DNA of 64,000 nucleotides from SMWD01 sp964629475 (GTDB taxonomy: Bacteria; Pseudomonadota; Gammaproteobacteria; Steroidobacterales; GCA-2729495): the NCBI GenBank assembly GCA_964629475.1, contig CAZVQW010000005.1, positions 62,001 through 126,000 of the forward strand. Reading direction: 5' to 3'. The stretch's first letter is position 1. Every line of letters begins with the position of its first letter. Positions 45,490-53,807 of this stretch are shown piece by piece. The notes under the pieces are model-generated. The model made no database searches and was not told the origin of the DNA. It worked only from the letters and a program-made list of their open reading frames with translations. The position numbers and the translations under genes were made by a program.

Positions 45490-46224
45490 TCAGTTTCGAT
45501 AGATGCTGTGGGCTCCCACGACGATATCGCCGACAGACATCAGCTGCTGCATGTCAATAATCTCAACATCATTGGCACCGTGTAAATGAATGATGCCCGA
45601 TTGTCTTAGCGTCGTGAATACGCGACTGACGGTTTCAATCGTGAGCCCCAGGCAATCAGCGATATCGGCGCGACTCATCGGGAGACGAACCAGATCTTCC
45701 GGTTGTCTGAGCCTGCTGAGCCGATAACTGATATACCAGACAAATGATGCAACCTTCTGGGTGGCGTCCTTGCGGCCGAGCGCAAACAGCAGTTCGAATG
45801 TAGCATCCATCGCCCGGATTAGCGTAAACCGCAGCTTGCGATCCATGGTGGGATATTTTTCTATCAGGGCTTCAAGAGCAGTACGTTCAAAACAACAGGC
45901 TTCAACAGACGAAATTGCGCTAATGCCGTAGTGATAATTATCCTCTGACGTAAAGCCGATAAAGTCACCGGGGAAAACGAAGGCCAGAATTTGTCGCTTT
46001 CCGCCTGCGGTCAGCCGAAACATTGAGGCATAACCGCTTCTGATACTGAATACGTAGTCAGCTGCCTGCTCCTGACGAACAATGAATTTACCTGCATCAA
46101 AAGATCGTTCGGTGGCCTGACCATGCAAATGGTGCATATCGGCATCCGAAAGACTGGCGCAAAGCGTCGCCGACCGGGCATAACAGTTACAGCACGGCAA
46201 ATCGGAATAACGGGGAACGGGCAT
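45490..46224 (-). CDS. FNR-type Crp-family regulator (copy 2)
   Basis: 244 residues, clearly paralogous to the regulator at 6301. Cysteines C11, C14 and C22, plus C110, match an oxygen-labile [4Fe-4S] cluster; extra cysteines at C12 and C111 are unusual. The recognition helix GLTIETVSR again has E-x-x-S-R, so both should read TTGAT half sites. Converges on LLM copy 2 (one-base gap) and is divergent from UbiD copy 2. A box sits 33 bases before its ATG. Confidence 0.9.
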   Translation of the reverse strand: MPVPRYSDLPCCNCYARSATLCASLSDADMHHLHGQATERSFDAGKFIVRQEQAADYVFSIRSGYASMFRLTAGGKRQILAFVFPGDFIGFTSEDNYHYGISAISSVEACCFERTALEALIEKYPTMDRKLRFTLIRAMDATFELLFALGRKDATQKVASFVWYISYRLSRLRQPEDLVRLPMSRADIADCLGLTIETVSRVFTTLRQSGIIHLHGANDVEIIDMQQLMSVGDIVVGAHSIYRN

Positions 46225-46256
46225 ACGGCTGGCGGACCTCCGGCAACTGGAACTGC

Positions 46257-46270
46257 TTGATGTATATCAA
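46257..46270. promoter_or_regulatory. FNR box TTGATGTATATCAA
   Basis: Perfect palindrome between FNR copy 2 and UbiD copy 2. On the plus strand TAGTAT starts exactly 22 bases after it (class II spacing toward UbiD); a TATAAT also occurs 4 bases after the box. On the minus strand it lies close to the regulator's start, suggesting autorepression. Confidence 0.78.
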
Positions 46271-46423
46271 TGGTTATAATTCACTCGCTCCATAGTATAA
46301 ACCTAACGTCCGAGAGTACTAACACCTAAGAATATAGCGCCCCACCTGCCTGCTGGCGGGCGTGTGGACAAGACATGAACCCGGGTAGCCCGGGTCTCGA
46401 CTAACAAAACCGGGATAAGCAAT

Positions 46424-47923
46424 ATGGCATTCAAGGACATGCGGGCATTCCTGCAGGAACTGCAGGACAACAATCAACTACGAGAAGTCGACGTACCCCT
46501 TAACTGCGAGCGCAGCAAGAACGAATTGCAGGCATTGATGCGACACCTGGCAGAGACGAATGGACCGGCGCTAACCCTGACCAACCTGACCGGCTACAAC
46601 ACACCCGATATCCCGGTAATCTTTAATCCCTTTGGCACCCGGGAACGAACGGCCATGACCATCGGCGAACGGGATCCCCTGCAGGCAAAAATCAAGCACG
46701 CTTCTGTTCTCGCCGACCGGTCGCAGTGGCACGAGCCCGTGCTGGTGGATCGCGACGCCGCGCCCTGCAAGGAAGTAGTCATTCCGGCAGACGAGATCTC
46801 GCTCGACAAGCAAATTCCCCACGTCTGGTTCGGCAAGGAAGATGCCTCGTACATTTGCGGCGGGGTCGTGACCACCAAAGATCCGGAAACCGGTGAACGC
46901 AACGTCGGCTGGTATCGCCTGACGCAATTCTGGAAGGCCAAACATCCCACCGGCGGCAGCTATTCGGAGGAGCGGCAGAAACGCCAGCTATCCGTTTTTG
47001 CATTCTGGAATCCACCGATGAATCACATCGGCCTGCATTTGGCCAAGGCCATCAAGATGGGTAAACCGCTCGAGGTCGCGATTGCCTGCCAGTGCGACCC
47101 GGCTATTCACACGGCCGCATGCACCGCGGTTCCTTTCGGCGAGGACGAGTATGCCTACGCGGGAGGCCTGCGCGGTGCGCCAGCGGAACTGGTCAAGTGT
47201 GACACCGTGGATCTGGAAGTCCCGGCGACGGCCGAGTTTGTCATCGAGGGCATCTTCGACCCTGATGTCGTGCAGGAAACCGTCGGCTGGCATTCGAATC
47301 CGGTGGGTTACTACGACCAGGTGCAGATATTCCCGGTCTTCGATGTGAAACATATCACCCATCGTAAAAATCCCTACTGGTACGCAACGATGGAGATGAT
47401 GCCGCCCTTCGATCATAACTATCTGGCCACGCTGCCGATCGAAGGCGAGATTCTGGCAGACCTCAAGGGCAAGATTCCCGAAATCAAAGACGTTGTCGTG
47501 ACGCCTAACCTGACCTACATCGTGCAACTGGCGGTTGACGGCGCACAGAAGCCACACCCGGAATTCGGCAAATTCGTACTGCACGCTGTCTGGGGTGCGG
47601 CCGGCCGCTGGGGCCGCACCGCCAAGTTCGTGATTGTCGTCGGCCCGGACGTGGATCCGTATGACCTGACATCCGTTGAATGGGCACTACAGACCCGCGT
47701 ACAGCCCAAGAGTGACACGATCATTAATGACTCCGGCCAGGCCATGGTGCTGGACCCATCTGCGCCGAAGGGTGCGCAGGGATTTGCGGTCAGCTCCGAG
47801 CAAATGGGTATCGATGCGACGATCAAGATCCCCGAGCGCTTCGATGACTATGCGCCGGTAAGTCAGGCCGAGCCGGAAGCAGTGCGACAGATTGCGGAGA
47901 AGCTCGCGAAGGCTCTGGCCTGA
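46424..47923 (+). CDS. UbiD-family prenyl-FMN decarboxylase (copy 2)
   Basis: 499 residues, full UbiD fold: DMRAFLQELQDNNQLREV, GGVVTTKDPETGERNVGWYR, HIGLHLAKA, ELVKCDTVDLEVPATAEFVIEG. Only modestly similar to copy 1, and slightly longer. A prenylated-FMN decarboxylase for an aromatic or enoic acid. It carries a ~150-base leader after an FNR box and is followed after 44 bases by an SDR. Confidence 0.88.
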   Translation: MAFKDMRAFLQELQDNNQLREVDVPLNCERSKNELQALMRHLAETNGPALTLTNLTGYNTPDIPVIFNPFGTRERTAMTIGERDPLQAKIKHASVLADRSQWHEPVLVDRDAAPCKEVVIPADEISLDKQIPHVWFGKEDASYICGGVVTTKDPETGERNVGWYRLTQFWKAKHPTGGSYSEERQKRQLSVFAFWNPPMNHIGLHLAKAIKMGKPLEVAIACQCDPAIHTAACTAVPFGEDEYAYAGGLRGAPAELVKCDTVDLEVPATAEFVIEGIFDPDVVQETVGWHSNPVGYYDQVQIFPVFDVKHITHRKNPYWYATMEMMPPFDHNYLATLPIEGEILADLKGKIPEIKDVVVTPNLTYIVQLAVDGAQKPHPEFGKFVLHAVWGAAGRWGRTAKFVIVVGPDVDPYDLTSVEWALQTRVQPKSDTIINDSGQAMVLDPSAPKGAQGFAVSSEQMGIDATIKIPERFDDYAPVSQAEPEAVRQIAEKLAKALA

Positions 47924-47967
47924 ACCCATGCAGGACATCAAGAAATTTACACTAAAGGTTACGTGAA

Positions 47968-48759
47968 ATGAGCGACAGAAAAACAGCCATCATAACGGGC
48001 TCGGCCACCGGCGTCGGTGCAGCCGCAGCCATAATGCTGGCGGAACGCGGATGTAATGTGGTGATCAACTACACCCGCAGCGAGAAAGAGGCGGAGGAAA
48101 CTGCCGGCATCTGCCGCTCCAGGGGTGTCGAAGCCATCGCGTTTCGAGCCGACGTGTCCGATGACGATGCCTGCCGGAAGATGGTCCAGGCGGCAGTCGA
48201 TGCCTGGGACAGGATCGATTACCTGATCAACAATGCCGCCCGCACCAAGTTCAATCCGTATGAAAATCTTGACGGTCTGCAGAAACAGGATTTCCTGGAT
48301 ATTTACGCCGTCAATGTGGTTGGCGCCTACCAGATGATTCGTGCCGTGGAACCGCATATGCGCAAACAGGGCGCCGGCGCCGTGGTGAATAATTCCTCCA
48401 TTGGCGGCGTCACCGGCATCGCCTCGTCGATGGCCTATGCCGCATCCAAGGCAGCACTGAATCTGCTGAGCAAGTCACTGGCACACGTGCTGGCCCCGGA
48501 AATCAGAATCAACACCGTGGTTCCGGGCATGATTCAGACACGCTGGCTCAAAGGCGGCATGGATGAGGCTGCGTACGAGGCTATGCTGGAAAACGTCACC
48601 GAGATGGTGCCGTTAAAAAAAGTAGCCACTGCCGAGGATATTGCTGAAGCCCTGGTCTGGTTCCTCGAAGGCGCCAGGCTGGTAACGGGCGAGACGCTGA
48701 TAGTCGATAGCGGCGTCCACCTCGGTCAATTACCGGACTACGTCAAGCCGGACAAATAA
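47968..48759 (+). CDS. SDR-family oxidoreductase
   Basis: 263 residues, classical SDR: ITGSATGVGAAAA, NNAA, catalytic SSIGG and YAASK, C-terminal GETLIVDSGVHLG. Close in layout to 3-ketoacyl reductases/FabG-like dehydrogenases; substrate unknown. Probably cotranscribed with UbiD copy 2. Confidence 0.85.
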   Translation: MSDRKTAIITGSATGVGAAAAIMLAERGCNVVINYTRSEKEAEETAGICRSRGVEAIAFRADVSDDDACRKMVQAAVDAWDRIDYLINNAARTKFNPYENLDGLQKQDFLDIYAVNVVGAYQMIRAVEPHMRKQGAGAVVNNSSIGGVTGIASSMAYAASKAALNLLSKSLAHVLAPEIRINTVVPGMIQTRWLKGGMDEAAYEAMLENVTEMVPLKKVATAEDIAEALVWFLEGARLVTGETLIVDSGVHLGQLPDYVKPDK

Positions 48760-48786
48760 AGTCTCCGCCCAGAGCCTGGCTATTGC

Positions 48787-50061
48787 CTAATCTTTAATCT
48801 TGTACAACCCCATGAGCTTGAGCACCTGCCGTTCGAAGACCGAATCGGTCGAGCCCTGTTTCAGCTTGCGCAGGAAGTATTTTTCGAATGCGATCTTGGC
48901 CATGTGCACCCACCTGCCATCGGAACTCCAGTTGACGTTGCGTGGGGGAATCTGTGGCATGGCAACAAATGCTATTCCGGTGTCGCCGAAGTCAGCCAGG
49001 CAAAGCGCATTCCAGGTCGCCTTGTCAGCGGGTTCCCGCCCGTCGACCAGCGCTTTGATGTTCTTGACGCTCGCGGTCACCATGGATTCGATCATAAAGC
49101 CGGTCTTGGGCACACCAACCGGGATGGGGGTCGGTTCATACGGCGGAATAGCGATACACACGCCGACAGAGAAAATATTCGGAAACTTCGGGTTGCGCTG
49201 ATGTTCGTCAACCACGATGAAGCCACGCGGATTGACCAGCCCGTCGATCCCGCACACGGCAGGAATGCCGCGAAATGCCGGCAGCATCATTGAATATTTG
49301 AACGGCAGATCATGCTGTCGCTTATCGGCGCCATCTTCATCTACTTCGGTGACATGCATCAGGCCGTCTTCGACCGTGTCCACCCTGGCATTGGTCACCC
49401 ATTTGATATGCCGCTGACGCAGCACGGATTCGATATGGGTCTTGGTGTCACCGACACCGCCGAGGCCCAGGTGACCGATATAAGGCTCGGAAGTCACAAA
49501 AGTCATGGGCACCCGGTCACGAATTTTCCGCTTGCGCAGCTCATGATCCATGATCATCGCGTGCTCATATGCCGGGCCGAAGCATGAAGCCATTTGCACC
49601 GCACCGACGACAAGCGGCCCCGGATCGGCACAGAACTCTTCCCATGCCTCGGCAGCCTGCTCAGCATGGTCCACGGTGCAAACCGATTGCGTGAACCCGC
49701 CGTGGGGACCCAGGCCATCGACTTCGTCGAATGCCAGCTCGGGGCCGGTAGAGATCACGAGGTAGTCGTAGTCGACATGCTGGCCATCGGTTAATTCAAC
49801 CCGGTTCTGTTCCGGCAACACGCGCTGTGCACCCGCGTCATGGAAGCGAATTTGTTTTCGCGCGAGCAACGGCGCAAGTTCGACAACGATATCCTGACGC
49901 TGACGCAGGTTGACGCCCACCCAGGGATTAGACGGGGTGAACTGAAAATAACTGTTGTTGGAAATTACCGTGATTTCAGCCTGCGTACCGAACTCGGCCT
50001 GCAGCTCATAAGCTGCCGAGATACCGCCTATGCCGCCACCCAATACAACGATAGATGTCAT
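48787..50061 (-). CDS. sqr: Sulfide:quinone oxidoreductase
   Basis: 424 residues, membrane-associated flavoprotein oxidising sulfide and feeding electrons to quinone. FAD motif VLGGGIGGISAAYEL. With the start at 50061, cysteines fall at C128 (SVCTVDH) and C160 (ASCFGPAYE), and the third is in WNALCLADFGD, matching the three cysteines of Acidithiobacillus ferrooxidans SQR; this also supports the start. C-terminus RWVHMAKIAFEKYFLRKLK is characteristic of the membrane-binding end. Implies sulfide exposure. Confidence 0.9.
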   Translation of the reverse strand: MTSIVVLGGGIGGISAAYELQAEFGTQAEITVISNNSYFQFTPSNPWVGVNLRQRQDIVVELAPLLARKQIRFHDAGAQRVLPEQNRVELTDGQHVDYDYLVISTGPELAFDEVDGLGPHGGFTQSVCTVDHAEQAAEAWEEFCADPGPLVVGAVQMASCFGPAYEHAMIMDHELRKRKIRDRVPMTFVTSEPYIGHLGLGGVGDTKTHIESVLRQRHIKWVTNARVDTVEDGLMHVTEVDEDGADKRQHDLPFKYSMMLPAFRGIPAVCGIDGLVNPRGFIVVDEHQRNPKFPNIFSVGVCIAIPPYEPTPIPVGVPKTGFMIESMVTASVKNIKALVDGREPADKATWNALCLADFGDTGIAFVAMPQIPPRNVNWSSDGRWVHMAKIAFEKYFLRKLKQGSTDSVFERQVLKLMGLYKIKD

Positions 50062-50221
50062 TGTTGCTCGCCTCATTATTCTGATTATTCGTAATACCTT
50101 GCCAGCACGCACCGCGATCCGTTTGAATCTGCAACTGCCGCCGTGTGATCGTATTGCTGTCGCTGGTTATCGAGCGTATTACAATAGCACAGCCCCCATA
50201 TTCAGGCAGAGCGAACACACG

Positions 50222-51637
50222 ATGCCTGACCCGCACAGCAGAGCCTGGTTCACGAAGGTTTGGCGTACCTATTGCCGGGCTATCGTTCGCGTGCTCTATC
50301 GTAGTGTCGAGATCACAGGAGACGCTGCAATACCGCGCAGCGGCGGGCTCGTATTATGCGCCAATCATGTCAATGCGCTCGTCGATGGTGTGCTGCTGCA
50401 AGCCACGACGTCACGCAATATCCGCCCCCTTGCCCGCAGCGGCCTGTTTCTGAATCCGTTGCTGGCACCTTTGCTCAAGCTGATCGGCGCCGTACCGATC
50501 CAGCGGCGCACCGACGAGACCGCAGATGCAGCACGTAACGATGCGGCATTCGCCCGCTGTTCCGAATTGCTAGCCGAAGACGAAACCATTGTTATTTTCC
50601 CCGAGGGCCAGAGTCATTCCAACCCACAAATACAAAAACTAAAAACCGGAGCGGCCCGTATCGTAATGGCCGCCATGGCGCGCAACGGCATCGCGCCGAC
50701 GGTACTTCCGGTAGGTCTGACATTCACGCGCAAGGGAACATTCCGCAGTGACGTGCTGGTGCAATTCGGTACACCGATCGACTGCCATCTGCCCGATAAG
50801 CTCGAGCCATTCGCCCGCGTCGAATTACTTACCGAACGGATCACCGCAGGCCTTGCTAACGTCACGCTGAATGCTGACTCCTGGGAGGATCTCTATCTGG
50901 TCAATCGTCTCGAGCAATTCTTCGCGTTGCGTCATTGTCATTATCGCAAAGGCCAATTGCGTCAACGCTTCCGTGCACTGCAGCGCCTGATCGATGCGCA
51001 ACGCGCGTTGCGCATCTACGAACCCGACAAGGTGCGTGCAGTTGCCGCCCAGCTCAAGGCATTTGAACGACTCTGCAGGGTCTGTGGAATCCGTGACTAC
51101 CACCTGACGATAGAACTCCGGCCTGTACTCGCCATTCTGTACTTAGGACGATTAATCCTGGACGTGCTGTTCGTGCTGCCGCTGGCGATATGGGGCACAA
51201 TCAACAACGTCATTCCGTATGTTTTGACGCGCCATCTGACCCGCCGTATTGCGCGCGGCACGGATCAATACGACACAACGAGATTGTTTCTGGGCATGCT
51301 GTTTTTTATCTCGTTCTGGTCGATCCAGACGGCAGTCGTGTATCGATTCCTCGGCACTTGGTGGTCGATCGGCTACCTCGCCAGCATACTGATCACCATC
51401 CCGCTTGCCTTCAGAATGCGCAATGAATACAAAATTATTATCGACAACCTGAGAACCTTTTTCCTGTTCCTGCGCAAGAAACAACTCAAGGAGCATCTTG
51501 CCGACAAGCGACATGAGATCGAAGTCGAACTCGCCAGGCTGGTCCGCATCGTCAAACGCCTGCCGAGCGGGCAAACGGATCGGGATGAGGCACAATATGG
51601 TGCCGGCATGGCAAAAACTCAGGAGATCAGACGATGA
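50222..51637 (+). CDS. PlsC-like acyltransferase with C-terminal membrane helices
   Basis: 471 residues. Acyltransferase domain: CANHVNALVDG (HX4D-type site, NHVNALVD) and IFPEGQSHS. The C-terminal half has helices (LGRLILDVLFVLPLAIWGTI; LFFISFWSIQTAVV), a layout seen in long bacterial lysophospholipid acyltransferases. ATG at 50222 chosen because sequence upstream lacks domain similarity, although the frame is open to 50030. Overlaps the next gene by four bases. Confidence 0.82.
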   Translation: MPDPHSRAWFTKVWRTYCRAIVRVLYRSVEITGDAAIPRSGGLVLCANHVNALVDGVLLQATTSRNIRPLARSGLFLNPLLAPLLKLIGAVPIQRRTDETADAARNDAAFARCSELLAEDETIVIFPEGQSHSNPQIQKLKTGAARIVMAAMARNGIAPTVLPVGLTFTRKGTFRSDVLVQFGTPIDCHLPDKLEPFARVELLTERITAGLANVTLNADSWEDLYLVNRLEQFFALRHCHYRKGQLRQRFRALQRLIDAQRALRIYEPDKVRAVAAQLKAFERLCRVCGIRDYHLTIELRPVLAILYLGRLILDVLFVLPLAIWGTINNVIPYVLTRHLTRRIARGTDQYDTTRLFLGMLFFISFWSIQTAVVYRFLGTWWSIGYLASILITIPLAFRMRNEYKIIIDNLRTFFLFLRKKQLKEHLADKRHEIEVELARLVRIVKRLPSGQTDRDEAQYGAGMAKTQEIRR

Positions 51638-52404
51638 GCACGACACAAAACAAGCTTTCGATCCGTAACCAGGTCTGCGATGAAGAGTGGCAATTGCGAA
51701 TCGACCTGGCAGCTTGCTATCGCCTGATCGCAATGCACGGCTGGGACGATCTGATCTTCACGCACATTTCCGCCCGCGTACCGGGTGCCGACGAGCATTT
51801 CCTGATCAACGCCTATGGCCTGCTGTTTGAGGAAATCACAGCCAGCAACCTGATCAAGATCGACCTGGATGGCAACAAGGTTCTGGAGTCGCCATATCCC
51901 GTCAACCCGGCCGGATTTACGATTCACAGCGCCATTCACGAGGCGCGCGCCGACGTAGGCTGCGTCCTGCACACTCACACCCGGGCCGGCATCGCCGTAT
52001 CGACACAAAAAGAGGGTCTCTTGCCGCTGTCGCAGATTTCGCTCGTCGCGCTGGCTTCGATCGGTTACCACGACTACGAGGGTATCGCGTTAAATGCGGA
52101 GGAGAAACCACGCCTGGTCGCAGATCTCGGCACGAAGTTTTTTCTGATATTACGCAATCACGGACTGTTGACGGTCGGAGCAACGATTCCCGATACTTTC
52201 CTGGCGATGTATGCGCTGGAAACTGCTTGCCAGTCGCAAATCATGGCGCAGTCCAGTGGCGTACCCCTGACGCTGATCAGTCCACAGATTCTCGCCGGCA
52301 TTGCCGCACAGGTTGACGAAGTAACCAAGGGACTCGGCGGCAAACTGGCCTGGCCCGGACTCCTGCGCAAACTGGATCGAATTGATCCGGGTTATTGCGA
52401 ATAG
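51634..52404 (+). CDS. Class II aldolase/adducin family protein
   Basis: 256 residues. Zinc-site residues HTHTRAG and later RNHGLLTVG, as in fuculose-phosphate aldolase-type proteins; FTHISARVPG near the start is the family's phosphate region. Bacterial members with this sequence are often not true aldolases; function unresolved. Coupled to the acyltransferase by ATGA. Confidence 0.82.
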   Translation: MSTTQNKLSIRNQVCDEEWQLRIDLAACYRLIAMHGWDDLIFTHISARVPGADEHFLINAYGLLFEEITASNLIKIDLDGNKVLESPYPVNPAGFTIHSAIHEARADVGCVLHTHTRAGIAVSTQKEGLLPLSQISLVALASIGYHDYEGIALNAEEKPRLVADLGTKFFLILRNHGLLTVGATIPDTFLAMYALETACQSQIMAQSSGVPLTLISPQILAGIAAQVDEVTKGLGGKLAWPGLLRKLDRIDPGYCE

Positions 52405-52417
52405 CAGGAAGTACCCG

Positions 52418-52768
52418 CTACCCGGTGTGCTGCTGACGGTTCCCTTGCAGCAAACTACAGCGGTTTACTTCCCGATCCATTTTCCCAACAACCATCAAAG
52501 CAAACATCCTGAAGTCCGCAATCAGTGACCACAGCGGATACGTGAAGGTGGCCGGTCGGTTTTTTTCGATAAAAAAATGCGAGTACCAGGCGAAGCCATA
52601 TCCGGCAATGGGCGCCGCAAGCAACAGATAAGCGCTAAAACGGAACGACACGATGACGAGCACAATCACAATCAGCGTGCCCATAAAATGGAACATTCGC
52701 GTCAGCTTGAGACGATGCTCGCCGACGTAGAATGGCCAGAATTCCTTGAAGCTACGATATTTTTCCAT
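52418..52768 (-). CDS. DUF962 (Mpo1-like) family membrane protein
   Basis: 116 residues with two to three helices; FKEFWPFYVGEHRLKLTRMFHF and YSHFFIEKNRPATF are the DUF962 histidine motifs. The yeast relative Mpo1 is an iron dioxygenase for 2-hydroxy fatty acids, but the bacterial role is unproven. Start at MEKYRSF; longer frame upstream looks non-coding. Confidence 0.78.
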   Translation of the reverse strand: MEKYRSFKEFWPFYVGEHRLKLTRMFHFMGTLIVIVLVIVSFRFSAYLLLAAPIAGYGFAWYSHFFIEKNRPATFTYPLWSLIADFRMFALMVVGKMDREVNRCSLLQGNRQQHTG

Positions 52769-52998
52769 GGTATACACAGGTATTACACGCAAGAAGACAA
52801 TGGGTCCAGCTAAGGTGTGAGCTGCGCTGCAGCCACTTAACATAATTGATTTTCAGGGTCATTTCGAAAGAAAAAATAAAACTCTTAACAATCGCCTGTG
52901 ATTTCGAGTATGATACATTGAAATCCGGTTCACCCTGGTAGATTTATTAAGGGGCTGGTGAAACGGAAATAACTCCCGATGGCGCAATCTGTCATTAG

Positions 52999-53751
52999 AT
53001 GTTGGGAGTTAGGACAATTAATACTAATTATCTTCGTGCCATTGGCACCGCCATCGTGTTGGGGATGGCTGGATCAGCAAGCGCCGCCGTACTTGATTTT
53101 GAAGGATTCGACGCGGGTCGGATCATCGATGATGAGTATGCGCCGGATGTTGCAATCAGCGCGATCAATCTAAGTCACGGCCCTGATGTGGCCTTGATTT
53201 TCGATACGATGGATCTGAATCCTGCCGGAGGAGATTACGATCTGGTCGGACCATTCGACAGCATCAATCCCAGTCTGGCTGATAACTACAGCCCGGGCAA
53301 TGTATTGATCATCCAGGAACGCAACGACTGTAATTTCGAAACGGGATTTTGTACCACACCGGACGATGAAGGCAGTCGACCCGGCGGTGAATTTGAATTC
53401 CTGTTCAGCTCGGATATTACTCTCGAGTCCATAGACTTCTTCGACATCGAATTGATTGAGGACAATGGCAACCCGGACAGTGAGATCCATTTGTTTGACA
53501 ACATCGGCAACGAAATACTACCCGGAACGTTCTATGTCCCCAATACCGATGGTGACAACCAGTGGAACCAGCTGTCCTTTGCTTCTACCAGCGGTGTTCG
53601 ACGTATCGTTATCGAACTGAACGGCTCAGGTGCCATCGATAACCTGACGTATCAGGTCGTACCGGTACCGGCTGCAGCCTGGTTGTTCGGCTCAGCCCTG
53701 GGCTTGATGGGTTGGCTACGGCTCAGAGCAAATCGTCCGCCCACACATTGA
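52999..53751 (+). CDS. PEP-CTERM sorting-signal protein
   Basis: 250 residues: signal peptide (AIGTAIVLGMAGSASA), an acidic beta-rich middle (VLDFEGFDAG near the start, NCNFETGFCTT-like Cys pair DCNFETGFC), and the tail VPVPAAAWLFGSALGLMGW then basic residues. Surface or matrix protein sorted by an exosortase that is not in this window. Confidence 0.85.
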   Translation: MLGVRTINTNYLRAIGTAIVLGMAGSASAAVLDFEGFDAGRIIDDEYAPDVAISAINLSHGPDVALIFDTMDLNPAGGDYDLVGPFDSINPSLADNYSPGNVLIIQERNDCNFETGFCTTPDDEGSRPGGEFEFLFSSDITLESIDFFDIELIEDNGNPDSEIHLFDNIGNEILPGTFYVPNTDGDNQWNQLSFASTSGVRRIVIELNGSGAIDNLTYQVVPVPAAAWLFGSALGLMGWLRLRANRPPTH

Positions 53752-53766
53752 TACGAGATGAAGCAC

Positions 53767-53798
53767 GTGCCGGCGGTGACTCAGGCTGTCGCCGGCAC
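53767..53798. terminator. Hairpin between convergent genes
   Basis: GTGCCGGCG ... CGCCGGCAC, a 9-bp perfect stem, between PEP-CTERM and the convergent MFS gene. Followed on the plus strand by a pyrimidine-rich stretch, so it may end transcription of either gene. Confidence 0.6.
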
Positions 53799-53807
53799 TC
53801 TCTCCTC

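Noticed and set aside
50030..50221. N-terminal extension of the acyltransferase
   Set aside because: The added ~64 residues lack acyltransferase similarity and overlap the divergent sqr start; the ATG at 50222 fits the domain.
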